Positions 34,604-47,200 of a stretch of DNA of 64,000 bases are shown piece after piece. The translations under genes and the position numbers were made by a program. Source of the stretch: Rhynchonema sp. JSB1_4 (Eukaryota; Nematoda; Chromadorea; Monhysterida; Xyalidae); contig JASAMV010000565.1 in NCBI GenBank assembly GCA_030248065.1, positions 1 to 64,000 of the forward strand, in the 5' to 3' direction. Below the pieces are notes generated by a model. That model saw only the letters and a program-made list of their open reading frames with translations. It ran no database searches and was not told the origin of the DNA. Position 1 is the first letter of the stretch. Each line of letters begins with the position of its first letter.

Positions 34604-35713
34604 CTTTTTCCGCATGTATAATTTGACTTTCGTGGGAAAGTTAAATAGTAGTTTTTACGTAACATTGAATCCAAGATCAGATGCAGCGGCCAACACCAAA
34701 GCAATCTGGAGACTGATGTTTGACACTTATTTCGTTGCTGAAGCTGAAGGGACAGGTTGCATGGAAGTTCTGGTACTAAACCAACAAGTGCCATTCTCTG
34801 AGACGATGCGCAATCAGTGCGCTATAAATGATGGTACCTAGGGTGTCAAATACATACCTGGCGGTAATTAAAAAAAATAAATAACTTGACAAGTTACCAT
34901 GTTCCTCAAAAGCATGGACATGCGCGTGGGGCACTGCGTTGGTTTTGTTTCAGTGGTGGGTGAAGACGCAGACACAAGCGTGTCTCCATTGTTAGAACCC
35001 ATAGTGAAATCGAAACACAAAATTGGCCTTATGTCACGATAACCACCGACTCATATATCCTGCCAAAAAGTACAGCATCCTTAAACTAACCCCCACACCT
35101 CATTGCGCTCATGTGCGTTGATTACTTGAGAAAAGTCTGATGGTCGACATTTTCTTAGTTAGAACCATTGCTTGCCGGAACTGAAAACTTTCTGTGGCTG
35201 ATTTATCCCGGGTTCTCTGTTTGGCGCTTGCGCGATATAAAAGAACGACACAAGAAAGAAAAATGCCCCAAGGGGCATAAAAGAAATATGGTTCCCTGGC
35301 TGACTGGCATAAAAGAACGATACTAGCTTGCACCACTTTGCTGATGTTTCATTAGGCACTGGAATAAACGTAAGTGTGTTCTGAGCTGTTTGATACCGAA
35401 ACAGTAGACATTGAACCATATTCCCGGCGCGAACTCTTTTGAATCAACACCCAGCCGATATCGAAACTTTCGTGCAAACCCACATATTTAGGCAACTGTT
35501 TCTTCTTTTCAACCTCACGACGGTAACTGTGCAGTCTTCGGCTGCGCACGATGGTTCAACAAGGAGAGAAATAAAGAGAATATTGCAATCTTTCAATATC
35601 TCCGTGCCCTGTGTCTCTGGTGGCAAGACAGCACGCGCCGGGAATATGGTTCAATGTCTACTGTTTCGGTATCAAACAGCTCAGAACACACTTACGTTTA
35701 TTCCAGTGCCTAA
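34604..35713 (+). CDS. last two exons of an unrecognised protein
   Basis: Exon 34604-34833 (plus) contains MYNLTFVGKLNSSFYVTLNP and continues through CMEVLVLNQQVPFSE to a phase-1 GTACCT donor. Exon 35535-35713 starts after ggtaactgtgcag in matching phase, reads FGCARWFNKERNKENIAIFQ and ends SSEHTYVYSSA before TAA. An alternative frame of the second exon region is also open. The 3' end of this exon is duplicated in inverted orientation at 35252-35432. Not recognised. Confidence 0.35.
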
Positions 35714-35815
35714 TGAAACATCAGCAAAGTGGTGCAAGCTAGTATCGTTCTTTTATGCCAGTCAGCCAGGGAACCATATTTCTTTTATGCCCCTTGGGGC
35801 ATTTTTCTTTCTTCC
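35252..35815. repeat. inverted duplication (35252-35432 / 35640-35815)
   Basis: About 175 bases, including gttccctggctgactggcat and the tail of the coding exon, are repeated head-to-head with near identity. They are separated by about 200 bases. The right copy ends at a run of about 20 C residues (35814-35834). Confidence 0.85.
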
Positions 35816-35839
35816 CCCCCCCCCCCCCCCCCCCTCCCG

Positions 35840-36077
35840 AAAACAGAGCCAGCCGAACTTGACCTTACATTGTGGGGTGGCAAGGCCTTATGTTGAGGAT
35901 TTGTGCCTGAAAACACTCAATGTATGACGAGTAAAACTCTCGCACAACTCATTGGGATATTTTTGGGAATATTTTTCAGATTTTGGGCAGCGAAGAAATA
36001 GAGCCTAAAAATAGCCCCCCTTCTGGTAAATGGGGTCAGTGAAAAATTACAGCCCCTTGTATTTTACGGAGTACGGT
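35840..36077. mobile_element. diverged 3' part of the TACCGTA element
   Basis: Shares aaaacactcaat, attttgggcagcga and the terminal TGTATTTTACGG...TACGGTA with 12146-12570, but with many substitutions and no clear left end. It follows the poly-C tract. Confidence 0.6.
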
Positions 36078-36144
36078 ATCTGTGCGTGTGGCATCACTAC
36101 TTGCATGTCACAAAATTGCAGCACCATCTGAATCTGAATTGCAG

Positions 36145-36252
36145 CTGTTTTAACCCGCGGTGACGATTCAATGAAGCTCGAATCGATGTTGCAGCCAATC
36201 AGCGAGCTACAATTGGACGACAACGTGTGCAAGGAGGAGGACAATCGTCTTG
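36145..36252 (+). CDS. single exon, unrecognised
   Basis: 108 bp between acceptor tctgaattgcag and a GTTCGT donor, in phases 1 and 1. It reads SMKLESMLQPISELQLDDNV followed by an acidic stretch (CKEEDNRL). It looks coding. No linked exons were identified. From 36253 to 38890 other open frames (36399, 36879, 37332 plus; 37943, 38214 minus) lack support. The cysteine-bearing frame at 38214-38420 (minus) is the most plausible of them. Confidence 0.35.
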
Positions 36253-38890
36253 GTTCGTCTTGGGATCGATATTTCATCCCGTTTCTTTGTTTTTGTAACC
36301 TGTTTTTAAATCAACGGTCACATTTATTTTTGCAAATGGCAAGCACCTCGTTATCGGTGTATGGCGGGTAGATTTTCGAGCTGTCGGAAGAAAAAATCTT
36401 GTTTCGTTGTCTCAGATCCATTTTTAACTGCAAACACTTCCAGAAAAACTTGAAACGAGTTGTAGCTACATACGCTTTCTGCGGAGGAATTCTGAGTTAT
36501 CAAAAATTTTTGTTCATTTGTCTGGGATCCTTTACAGTTGGGCTGCTGAGATATATATTAGACTGTCATTACCGCGCGTGCAAGAAACTACACGATAATG
36601 TACCATATCCCCGGCCCTCGCACATTCTGTAAACCACATACGGTACAGCACATATGTACAGTATGCGGAGGTTGGCTTGAGCATATGATGGCGTCATATT
36701 TGAACTCCTGAGAAATTGGAACATCTGTTGCTCCAGCACATTATGTCTTATGAACTTACACCTGACATACGGGTTCTTTTAATCTCATGTATATAAATAC
36801 ATACTTCTCAAAGGCGAATTTACCCGCGTATAATTTTCTGTTGAAGTTTCCATTCATCGTTATAATAATCAGTCTGATTTGTTTCGTTTCGTCAGCAAAA
36901 ACAATACCATGGCTTTCCAAAAACCCCCGAAACCGCCGAATATGAAACCAACAATTTCGGCCCTCCTGGTTAAATCACTACCGTCAACTTTACTGGCCCC
37001 CAGAATGCACAGCGCTATCGTAACTCAAGGGCCACGTGACCTAAAGCGACGAGACAGCTCAACGTCGATAAGAAGTACCAAGAGGAAGACATCAGGTGTC
37101 GCGAAACAAAATTTTGATGTGCTTTGGTCTGCATCTCCAAGGTGGCTCATATTGTGTTAACAAACAAACCAAGCTTGTCTTCAATCTTAGAAAGGCTCTC
37201 ACGCGATTGATGCGCTTATCTGTAACTGGGCTAACGCTCAGATTAGGCCTGTAGGCTGCTTTCGTTTAGGCCTACGGGTTCAGCTAATAGCTACACAGAA
37301 ATGTCAAACTTTTTATACTTGCATCAATGTCTTGCGCTGTTGGAAGTGGGTTTATGTTGAGCTGCGACGAAAACCGATTAGTCATTCAATTAGCCTACTG
37401 ATTTATCAACAATGTTGCTTCCTGGTTCTGACAGTCTTTGCTCCTCTGCAACCAATCAGATTGCGAAAAGCCTCCGGTGATTTAGGGAGCGGCAAAAGTA
37501 TAATACGCAGCAGGTTCCCACTACTGTGTGAATACTGTAGGTATAGGCGACAATATTATGAACTTATGAGCATGCTGCTTATAATGGATGGACATATATA
37601 AGTCCTTCGGCGTTGTTAGATTCTGTGGGACCAATCGCTGTGCAAAGAAAGCATTGAACGTGCGTCACTTGCAGTGCATAAAAGAGTTACATAAAGTATT
37701 CAATTTCTAACGGTCCCGCTTCGGCTAATTGCATTGTTCTGGTGTTATTGACGAGAATTAACGTTGTTAAGAAGTAGCTGCTTGATAACCAAGTCTATTC
37801 AAGTTAGTAATCCACCACCGTATTTATTCAGAGTCTCGGACTCGTGCATGAGTATGGGGCCTGGCCGGCTCTTTGGCCGAAGGCTGGTTCCGCCACCTTT
37901 CAGGTATTGAATAGTACCTATGGCTAACCGGATATCAGTTCACTATAAAGAAGACAGTCTGTAACCCGCTTTTTTCTCACAAGTCTCCCAACTTGTGAAA
38001 CCCGATATCGCACATTGTGCATGGAAATCATAACAGCGAGACAACAACGAATTGAGTTGTTGCCAATCAGAGTACCAAAATACGAGAATTAACTCAGTTT
38101 TGGCGATGTATTTGCAGCGGTCGCCACACAGCAGCGCGGCATGCGACACTCGGTGTGCACTACGGACATGAAACATCAGCCGGGCGCACAGATACAGTGC
38201 ACGTGTGCTATCATCAAAATGACGACCAAGGAACAAACAACAGGTGCGTACGTTTATGCATAGCACTGTCGGCTAATTCTGTTGTAGTCTGCGCATATTT
38301 CGTGCAACGCAGTTGATCAACGGTGCTCTTAATGGTAAGCGCGATGCAGAACTGATCATACACTTGGATAGGGCCACGAATGCTTTTACGACAACAACCA
38401 TCCTGCTGCATTAGCCCGAAATATGCGCACATACGAAGACTACATTAGAATAAGCCGCACTGTCGCACTATGGACTGTGTCAAGAGCCCGGAACTGAGCC
38501 ATACTGCCTGCGTTTGATAGCATTTGAAAACATCGACCCATGATCTGATACACATCACCGTACGAGTTGTGCAGTACATTCTTTCGTTTGAATGCCTCGA
38601 GCTCCTTTCACAAACGGGCGTAATGTGCTCCCGATAGCTTCCACAGGGGTCATCGTCAGTGTAAATGCACCAGATGGTACATAACTTTCAGGCAGAAAAA
38701 AACGCTATAATAAAATGCTCGGCGCTAAAATGTTCGGCGCTGCGTCACACATCGTGGGTTGTGAAAATGGTCCCATGTCATCCCGTAGCTGTACGTGATC
38801 TGTCACACGTAGTGGCTACATTCTTTATAGTGGCATGATCGGCACAACGCATTTCCTGTCGCTATGAAGAGTGCTTTGAGATGCTTTCAG

Positions 38891-39085
38891 ATACGACCAC
38901 GACGAGTGAGCACAAAGAATCGTGCGCACAACATCCGAACAACATCGATAAACACGCGGCACAACTCAATCGTCAAACATCATCCAGTGAAACATCACCC
39001 AAGCCACGCAAAACGTCGCACGGCGCGCCAACCAGACGCGGCAGCAAGGGACATCACGGACAAAGTCTGCTCAAACAACACGAAG
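38891..39085 (+). CDS. polar, basic single exon, unrecognised
   Basis: 195 bp after atgctttcag and before GTACAG, phases 1 and 1. It encodes TTTTSEHKESCAQHPNNIDK followed by a Ser/Thr/Lys/Arg/His-rich stretch ending LLKQHE. It is probably a disordered region of a larger protein. Confidence 0.35.
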
Positions 39086-39117
39086 GTACAGTACATAATA
39101 TACAGCAAGTTTCGATT

Positions 39118-39356
39118 TTCGTTGCCTCATGAATTTTTACAGGCGCAGGGAAACTTCCTTTGGAAGTCGAGGCAAGCAACAAGCTCAACACATAATGAAC
39201 AAGCCGCGCAGGTGACACACACACACAGCTTGTGTGACTGAAACATTCGAAATGCACACGAGCCAGCTGCGTGGCTGGCTGATTGTGTCTTGAGCGTGTT
39301 GCCTCGACTTCGAACGGGAGCTTCCCTGCGCCTGTAAAAATGTATGAGGCAACGAA
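39118..39356. mobile_element. foldback MITE (TTCGTTGCCTCAT)
   Basis: Inverted ends TTCGTTGCCTCAT and ATTTTTACAGGCGCAGGGAA pair across a 239-bp element. Internal CAACAAGCTCAACAC is also partly inverted. It lies directly after the exon at 38891-39085. No TSD was defined. Confidence 0.65.
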
Positions 39357-40164
39357 CACAAAACCAGCCGATATGTAGACAGTAGGTGTTGAAGATACCG
39401 GGTTCACGTCCCCACGGTCGTGAAGCATCACGAAGTCAGCCATGCATTTTCAGGGGGCATATTGCACCTTCTGTTGGGCACAAGCGAAGAAAAGCGAAAA
39501 GGGAGCAACGGAAGTAATAGTTGAGTTGTGATGTGATATCGCTTCAAAAAACTTATTTTCTACCTGTTTCCCAGCATAATTTTCCACTGCAAATTTGGCA
39601 TTCATCATTCGCCACCCTGTGACACATGCACTTGCTATACATCATCACATGCATCGGTCCAGGCCGAACCTTAAAAACGTTGCAAGTCATGTTTTCCATA
39701 GGCAGTGTTTCAAAAATAGAAAGTGATCTTGAGGTTGCGACACACGACGACCTGTACCTGTATCAGTATGTGCACAGGCTTAGTATAATGATTATGCGAA
39801 ACGTATTATGACTGGTCTGCTGAAGTCTGGGCTAATAGTTTAATTGTCAAATCAGCTCGTCAAATGAAGTCGTCGAACAAGCAATAATACGTGAGCCCCA
39901 AACGAGCGCGAAATAATACACTTGATTTGACGACATTACTATAAGCCGAAGTCTGCAGCACAAAGGCACGTCGTCATTCGTCGCTTGTATAAATTCCCTC
40001 TGAGGTCTCGTCTAAATTCGTCACCTGACGCCTATCAACACCTATGTATGTGCATGTGGGTTTCGGTAAGTTTGTTCAAACTGAAATACTGTGTAACTGT
40101 ACATATGTACGCCTATCAACTTTCAACGCGCTATTGTTCAGTTGTATACCCATCATCTTTTTAA

Positions 40165-40684
40165 AGGGGCGGACTCATTGCTAAAAGTGCTCTTTTTATG
40201 ACTTCAGCTTGTAGCTGGGATATGTGCGATCAGAATGACATCAAAATTAAATTAATCAGATGGAAATCGACCGAGATTAAAGCTATTAAATCGGTCCAAC
40301 CAGGAACAAAAATAATTTTGGACCAGCTGCATTTTTATTGCAAATCAGGGAAACCTCGTACTCTGGCCATGAAACATTCCGAAAAATGGTCGTTTTTATA
40401 TGACCACTGCGTGACGTGGCTGTCAGCTGGCTGACCTCAAGTACACCAAGAAATGTGTCTTTGTTTTCATATAGAAAGGACTGTTTTTCTGAATGTTTCC
40501 CTGATTTGCAATAAAAATGCAGCTGGTCCAAAATTATTTTTGTTCCTGGTCGACCCGATTCAATCGCTTCGATCTCGGCCGATTCCGAACCGATCGGCTT
40601 AATCTTGGTGGCCTTGTGATGGCGTGGGTCGCAGCTACACGCTGAAACCATAAACAGGGCACTTTTAGCAATGAGTCGCCCCCT
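40165..40684. mobile_element. TTAA-flanked foldback MITE
   Basis: TTAA lies on both sides (40161-40164, 40685-40688). The TIR is AGGGGGCGACTCATTGCTAAAAGTGC. Arms of about 200 bases include gaacaaaaataattttggaccagctgcatttttattgca. It has the same target-site type as the 6.2-kb element but an unrelated sequence. Confidence 0.88.
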
Positions 40685-41063
40685 TTAAGAGTCTGAAATT
40701 GTACATGAATTTTTATAGCCAGTCGGCTTTCTTTTCGTAATTGATTTCACTGGAGAAAGTTGTGTTGAGTGTGTTCTCTATAGATTTGCAGCAAAAATAT
40801 TTTTGAAATACTGACTCACTAATCATTGTTTTATATTATTTTGCTCACTTCATCGTTGTATACATCATCAACATTCCTTAACCTATAACTGTGTCGTCGT
40901 CCTTTCTTTTGCATAAATTTTTTTAACTGAGAAGGGTTGCTTGCTGGTTGTTCTTGAAAATATTAATGCATTTTAAACAAATAACAAACAGATAATCATT
41001 GTCTCAATTTATCTACAGTTATGTATGTATATGTTGTGGGCTGGATTAGCACAACCACGTATA

Positions 41064-41235
41064 CTCTGGCAATTCTTTTGGGAGAAACTTTTCAACCGCG
41101 TTGCCTGATCCCTAAAGCGCATTATGCGTGCACTGGCTACAGAAGTCACGTGACCGCTATAGCCAGTGCACGCATCATGCGCTTTACGGATCAGGCAACG
41201 CGTTCGAAAAGTTTCTCCCAAAAGAATTGTCAGAG
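41064..41235. mobile_element. TA-flanked hairpin MITE
   Basis: 172 bp. CTCTGRCAATTCTTTTGGGAGAAACTTTTC ends are inverted, and the arms continue through gcgttgcctgatc and agtgcacgc. TA (or TATA) flanks both ends. It lies 45 bases beyond the stop codon of the class C GPCR. Confidence 0.8.
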
Positions 41236-41279
41236 TATAGACACTATCACCAGATTATACAATCCAACGTCACAATTAA

Positions 41280-44200
41280 TCACGGCACCAAATCTCTGAA
41301 GTCCGAGATGGTCAAATGGGGCCTGGACGAGCAACATTGTTCATCAGCCAAACTGTCGTTATCATTGTTGGTTGAAACATCAGCGTGCTTGGCATTGCGC
41401 GATGCATGGCTGTCAGCGATCGATATTTCCTCTTTCGGCAAGGTTATTACCCGAATGCAGTACATGATACCATTTTCGGCATAGACACGACTGCGCGTGC
41501 GCTCCGTGTAGAATTTAGTGTTGATGTCAGATTTGAACGTGATCAGGTATATGATTGGCAGCACGTGACAGACTGCAAATAATGTTAGTATATGGCAGCC
41601 TGGGGCGCGAAACGGCAGAATATTTTTCTACCATGGCACATTGTAGCCCCCTCCCCCACCCGCCGTGTGATTGTCCCATGCCCCCCCTACGTTATATTTA
41701 ATTCCCGGCCAGGCACACAGAATTCTCCTAGTTCCCCACCACAGTGTACATTATTCCCTGCCTAAAAATAGGCATTGTCAGGCCTAAAGCGCATTTTGGA
41801 CGTAGAATAACCAATCTTTATACAGGTAAAGAACGGCAAAAGTCGCCAATCATTATGCTCCCGGTGTAAATTTTTTAAGCACCCCCCCCCCCGAACGCAG
41901 CCCTTCGGAATGGAAAGGTACCCTGATTTTCAGGGAACATTTTTTGAATTTTTCAATTTTTTGTCCTATTTTTTCGAAAATTTTCCAACCAATTTTTACT
42001 TTGTCGAGGTACGGTACGTCGATATACGGAGTTTGACTTTCAATGACGACCCCGGCCAAAGTTGGTCCCACGATGCGGGTCTGATATGGAATGTTAACAA
42101 CTCGCTAGAAAAGGGTTGAAACCCTGTTATTTTGCCTCAGGACACATAGAATGACTTCATTTAACCACGTTTTCTTCCCAACATGAGCGTTTTCCAACTT
42201 TTTTGGGGCATATTTCGGTCATCTGGGCGTTTTTTGTTAAAAAGGTTTTTATAAAACGTTCTTTTTTAAAAACGAATTTAAAAAAAAAGTTTTTTGCCCA
42301 ACCCTAGTCCAGTCTACTATTTCTGGTATACGTTGAGAAAATGGCGGAAAATGTCAAAATGTGCTGTTCTGAAAAGTCCTACCCGACTAAACGTAAAAAA
42401 CCAAGTTTCCACCATTTGCCCTCCAGGGATCTGCAAGTGGCGGAATGGGCTCCGTAGGTCCACAGCAAGAATATTTCAAGTTTGATCCTGAATGTTAAAA
42501 GATACGCATATGCATTGTGAAGAGTCGATGTGTCAACCATACCACTGACCTAAAAACAACGTCGAATGCAACAGCGAAATGAAAATGAAGTACGCTGCCA
42601 TCGCGTCTGGGTTGGTCATCGGTCGTATTATGAAGAAGGACACAATGTAGGCCGTGTACATGCACACAAAACACACCCAGCCAGCCAGCAGGAATCGGAT
42701 CTGCAATCACAATGAAACCTGGCTTGGCTTGAACCCAAATATTGATTGGTATGAACCTTGCTGACTCTGACTTGGCATAAATATTCTTCCGGTACATGCG
42801 CTGTTGTGAAGCAGCAGCCAGCCGCACTTGTGCACTGGCAGACCCGCTGCCGACCAACACCGGCATCACACAACTCAAACGTTATTGTTCGGCTGTGAAT
42901 TATGCACTGGATAAGATAAATGGATCTTAACAAACGGTATCGTATACCCACAGTATGCCCCCACACCTGCATGATCGTAAAGTCATATTTCGATTTGAGT
43001 CCACGTGCGAGGTAGTAGATCTGCGCGAAATTGTATGCGATTGGGCACAGCACCAGCATCATCGAGATTGAGCTTGTGTTGGGGGGACAATCCTGCACGA
43101 AACCACGGCTGGTTTGCTTCCATTCAGGCTTGAGGTCGACAATGAATCCCCACAGCAGACAGAGCAGGCCTTGCACCAGCACAAGCATGAGCACAGTGAG
43201 CAGGGAGAGTGTTTGGTTGGACAAGGGTTTGCCTGAGTATCCAAGGCGACGCGACCAACGTTGCAGACGACCATACCTGCAACAGAGTGCTCAATATCGG
43301 ACATGCATAACCAGGCGCCGTTCCAGAATATATATATCTCTTTATCGTCCTGAATAGTGGCCCCGGTAAACCTCTTAGGTTAAGAAGCAGTCAATCAGTC
43401 AACATTCAACCAGGATCGCAACCCAAAGAATACTCTGGAATTTACCAATTCGGTGCCGGTGTTCCGTTTGAGTAGTGACTACACAGCAAATCTCCTATCA
43501 ACATGTCAACTACACAGGTGGACAATTGCCTATCCTAAAGCCATCAAGGGGTCAATTCCGATTGGGAGGGGCCCTTACAGTAGATGGCAAATTAGGGTAC
43601 ACAATATTAGACACACAATATTGGACAAGACACAAAGCAGCTATCCCACCGATCTTACCAGCAAGCTTCGCCGAGCCTGGCAGCGCGAACCAACCCCACG
43701 GCTTGTGCACTGGCCAACAGCACAGTGGATATTGGCCAAATGTAGTCACACCCTTGTGCAATGCAATTGGGCACCATTGTGAATGTGGACATCAGGATTA
43801 GTAGGATGAGCACTTGCTGTAATGCACGGACATGGAAAGAATGTATCGACAATACTATGAAATACACGGGGACAGAACTAAACTGTGTTCCGCCTTCTCT
43901 CACTTTGTCATCTTTGCCAGTAAGAATATACTTCAAGATTTTGCACCATGCCAATAACTTTGATCAACGATAATGTTGTTTATCAGGTAGCTGACTGACT
44001 GCCTGGTAGCGGATTTTACGCCGCTCCAACCAAGTTAGTGGCATCAGAAGCTTTCGTGCATTCTTTTGTCAACAGAAAAAAGTCGCGTGCCAGCCTGTAC
44101 ATTGTGTAACTATGAATGGTAAAAAAAGACCGATCATCAGAAGTTTAATACGGACTGAATTAGTTCGTAGTGATGTTGTTCGGCACTAGTTTCAACGGGC

Positions 44201-47200
44201 AACTGAACACCCCAGAAGACCTGTACATAAATTCAGTTCCAAGACTTCAATCATCGCAAAAACCTCAAACAGCAACGTATCCCGAAAACAAACCGTTAAC
44301 ACCAGCAAGCTTCTGGCACTGGCCTTAACGATCGGCGACTGATAAAATCGTAGAGTTTGCACGAATGCCACGGAAGTGATTATCATCAACAGCAAAGCGC
44401 CAGAAATGGCCACACAAATGAGCGGGTGTCTGATGTGCATGGCAAATGAGCATTCGTCCTGCAGCGGGCGGCAGCCGTACCACTGATCCGGGATTAATGT
44501 TGGAACGTGGCCTTCGTCGACCATTTTCTGAAAAAAAAACGTGTGCGTTTGTTTGTCAAAGGCAAAGATTCATGATCTAACGACTAGGTACTCGCACCGA
44601 TTTTGATGAAACTTGGAATGCAAGTTAACCAGTCAAAGTCGAACCCAAGTGACAAACTCGATAGAGGATGCCAGCAAAGTGTTTACCGGTGTAAACGCAC
44701 ATTATTTTGTGCACAGCAAGCCATTGTGAGTGACTGTAATTGAAAATGGCTAGCAATAAGGCCACCTGACCTGCGCGCATTTATTCCAATTGGCACATTC
44801 ATAATCAGTGCCGTTGTCACTCTTGACGTGCACGTGTTCGCATTGCACTATCTCCGTGCAACACTGCTGTCTGCGAATCACCATCGAAAACCCATCAGCG
44901 TGCTTGAAACAGGCGGCTCGACTCTTGTTGATCTGATCCTCACAAGGGTTGATCACCAAATCACGATTCGGGATTTTGAGAGTCAGATTGTCGTAGTGAC
45001 CGATGGTCAGCCAGGTGTCTGTGTGATCAGAATGTTGGTACCGTGCAACATGACACTAATGTGCCGGGCAATTGAGCAAAGCCAGTTTGACCAAGCCCCC
45101 TTTGAGCAAGTGAACAAGAGCAGAGTTCAAAAGAGCAGCATTTAAAAACGAGTAGGCCTAAGCCCAAAGACAAAAATAAGCCGACGCGTAAGCCTAATTA
45201 TAAAAATGGAAAGTTGTGACAGATTAATACTATCTATTAGTAGAAGACACTATAAAAAGTAAGCCTAAGCCTGATACCAAAAGCAGCCTAGGCCCAGGAA
45301 CAAAATAAGAGCTCTGCTATCTTTTTCACTTGCTCAAGGTGGTCTTGGTCAAACCTGCTTTGTCCAATCGCACGGCCGCCGTTCGTTGCTTTTACAGACC
45401 AGGCGACACCAATGCTGTTAGCTATGCTTCTTGGAGAAAACTTGACTGCTTGTGCAAGCACACAAACTCGTCAATTAGTATTATTCCTGATGGTATGCAA
45501 AACTGTACCGCTGCCATAAGGACTGCCCCTAGCTATAAGTACAATTATGTGCTATTTATGTGCTGTATAATTCAAGACCAACCCATGCCAGCATGGTACT
45601 GTTGCAAGGTATAGTTGGGCGCCGCGCTGTTAATCGAATCGTTGTAAAAGTACGAATGGTTCGCAAAGAAACCCTGCTCCGCCAGGGCCAGTATTTTGTC
45701 GTACAATAAACGTCCGGTCATATTTGACGCAAGATCAGTGCACATGTGACCGTTGTCGGGACAGTATTCGACCTGAAAACATTTCGATATCGCAATGTTG
45801 AGATTCAGTTTGAAACATAACAGTGTGGTCCTATGGAGCTTATCGTGAAATCGAGACACCAAGTTGGTTTAGTCAGCAAGCAAACAACAGCAGAATACCA
45901 ATGTAATCCACAGTACCCCAACCAGGGTTGGGCAAAAAAAAACGACGGCGTTTTTTCTTAAAAAAAACGACGTTTTTTTACAAAAAAAAAACGCCTGGGT
46001 CGTTTTTCGTTTTTTTTAAATCCTGAATTTCCTTGATTTTCCCTGATTTTTCAGGGAAAGTACCCTGATTATAAAGGAAAATCAATTTTTTGTCCCATTT
46101 TTTTCAAAAAATTTTCGACCAATTTTTACTTTGTCGAGATACGTCGATATACGGAGTTTGACTTTCAGTGATGACCGCGGCCAAAGTTGGTACCATGATG
46201 CGGGTCTGATATGGGATCTTAACAACTCTCTAGAAAAGGGTTGAAACCCGTTTATTTTGCCTCGGAGGAACACATAGAATTACTTCATTTAACCACGTTT
46301 TCTTCCCAACATGAGCGTTTTCCAATTTTTTGGGGGCATAATTTGGTCATCTGGGCGTTTTAAAAAAAACGTTTTTTTTAAAAAAAAAAACGTTTTTTTT
46401 AAAAAAAACGATTTTTTGAAAAAAAAAACGTTTTTTGCCCAACCCTGACCCCAACTACCGTACAGCCTGTACCTGTAACTGTTTGAGTGCATATGCGATC
46501 ACATTCACTCCGTCTTGCACACGGCTCGCCTCGCGCAACAACCATTGTGTTTCCGTTGATTCAGGGTCAAAACAATGTTTCAACAATGTTTCATTGCCCG
46601 TGCAGGCATCGGTCCAACTTCCTCCGCTACAGTTGAAAACGTCATCGTGCGTGTGCTTACAGCAGTTGTTGCATTCCTGAGTGCAAGGGAAACAAGTAAC
46701 GAATCACAAGAGATGCGACTCGTCAAACAAAACTAGGTAATCAACGCCTTCGTGTCAGCCAACAGCAGTTGACAGGACGGCAGAAACAACAGTAATTTTC
46801 ATGTTAGTCTCTTTCGTCATGCAGAAACGGATTTTCAAGAAACCATCCGATATGCCAATGTGCTTTGTGAGCACGTGCAATACGTTTCAACCACTATGTC
46901 AAGGTTACGGCAGGCCACAAGCCACTCACGAAAGCCATCCAAACAAGGTTGAGACGATAACAAAGAAATATTGAAAACCGCATTGTGCAACCTGTATATA
47001 GCGGCTCATCCAAGGCGTGATCGTTTCATCATTGATTTTGATTGATTTTAAATGATCCACAAAATCATCTTGAATTTGAGGCGAATTGTACAGAAACGAT
47101 ATCGTGCCATTCAGCACTGATGGGATGGCTTTGGACCCGAGGTTGCCGATCCAGATGACTTGACTGTTTGGTCCGTCATCTTTGTTGTAGAGATCAACGG

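Noticed and set aside
40198..40651. Similar frames on both strands (QPGTKIILDQLHFYCKSGK)
   Set aside because: They are the two arms of a TTAA foldback MITE, not genes.
42628..43224. 198-codon minus-strand frame
   Set aside because: Only 42967-43224 is coding. The remainder is GPCR intron between the TM5 and TM6 exons, which join in phase 0.
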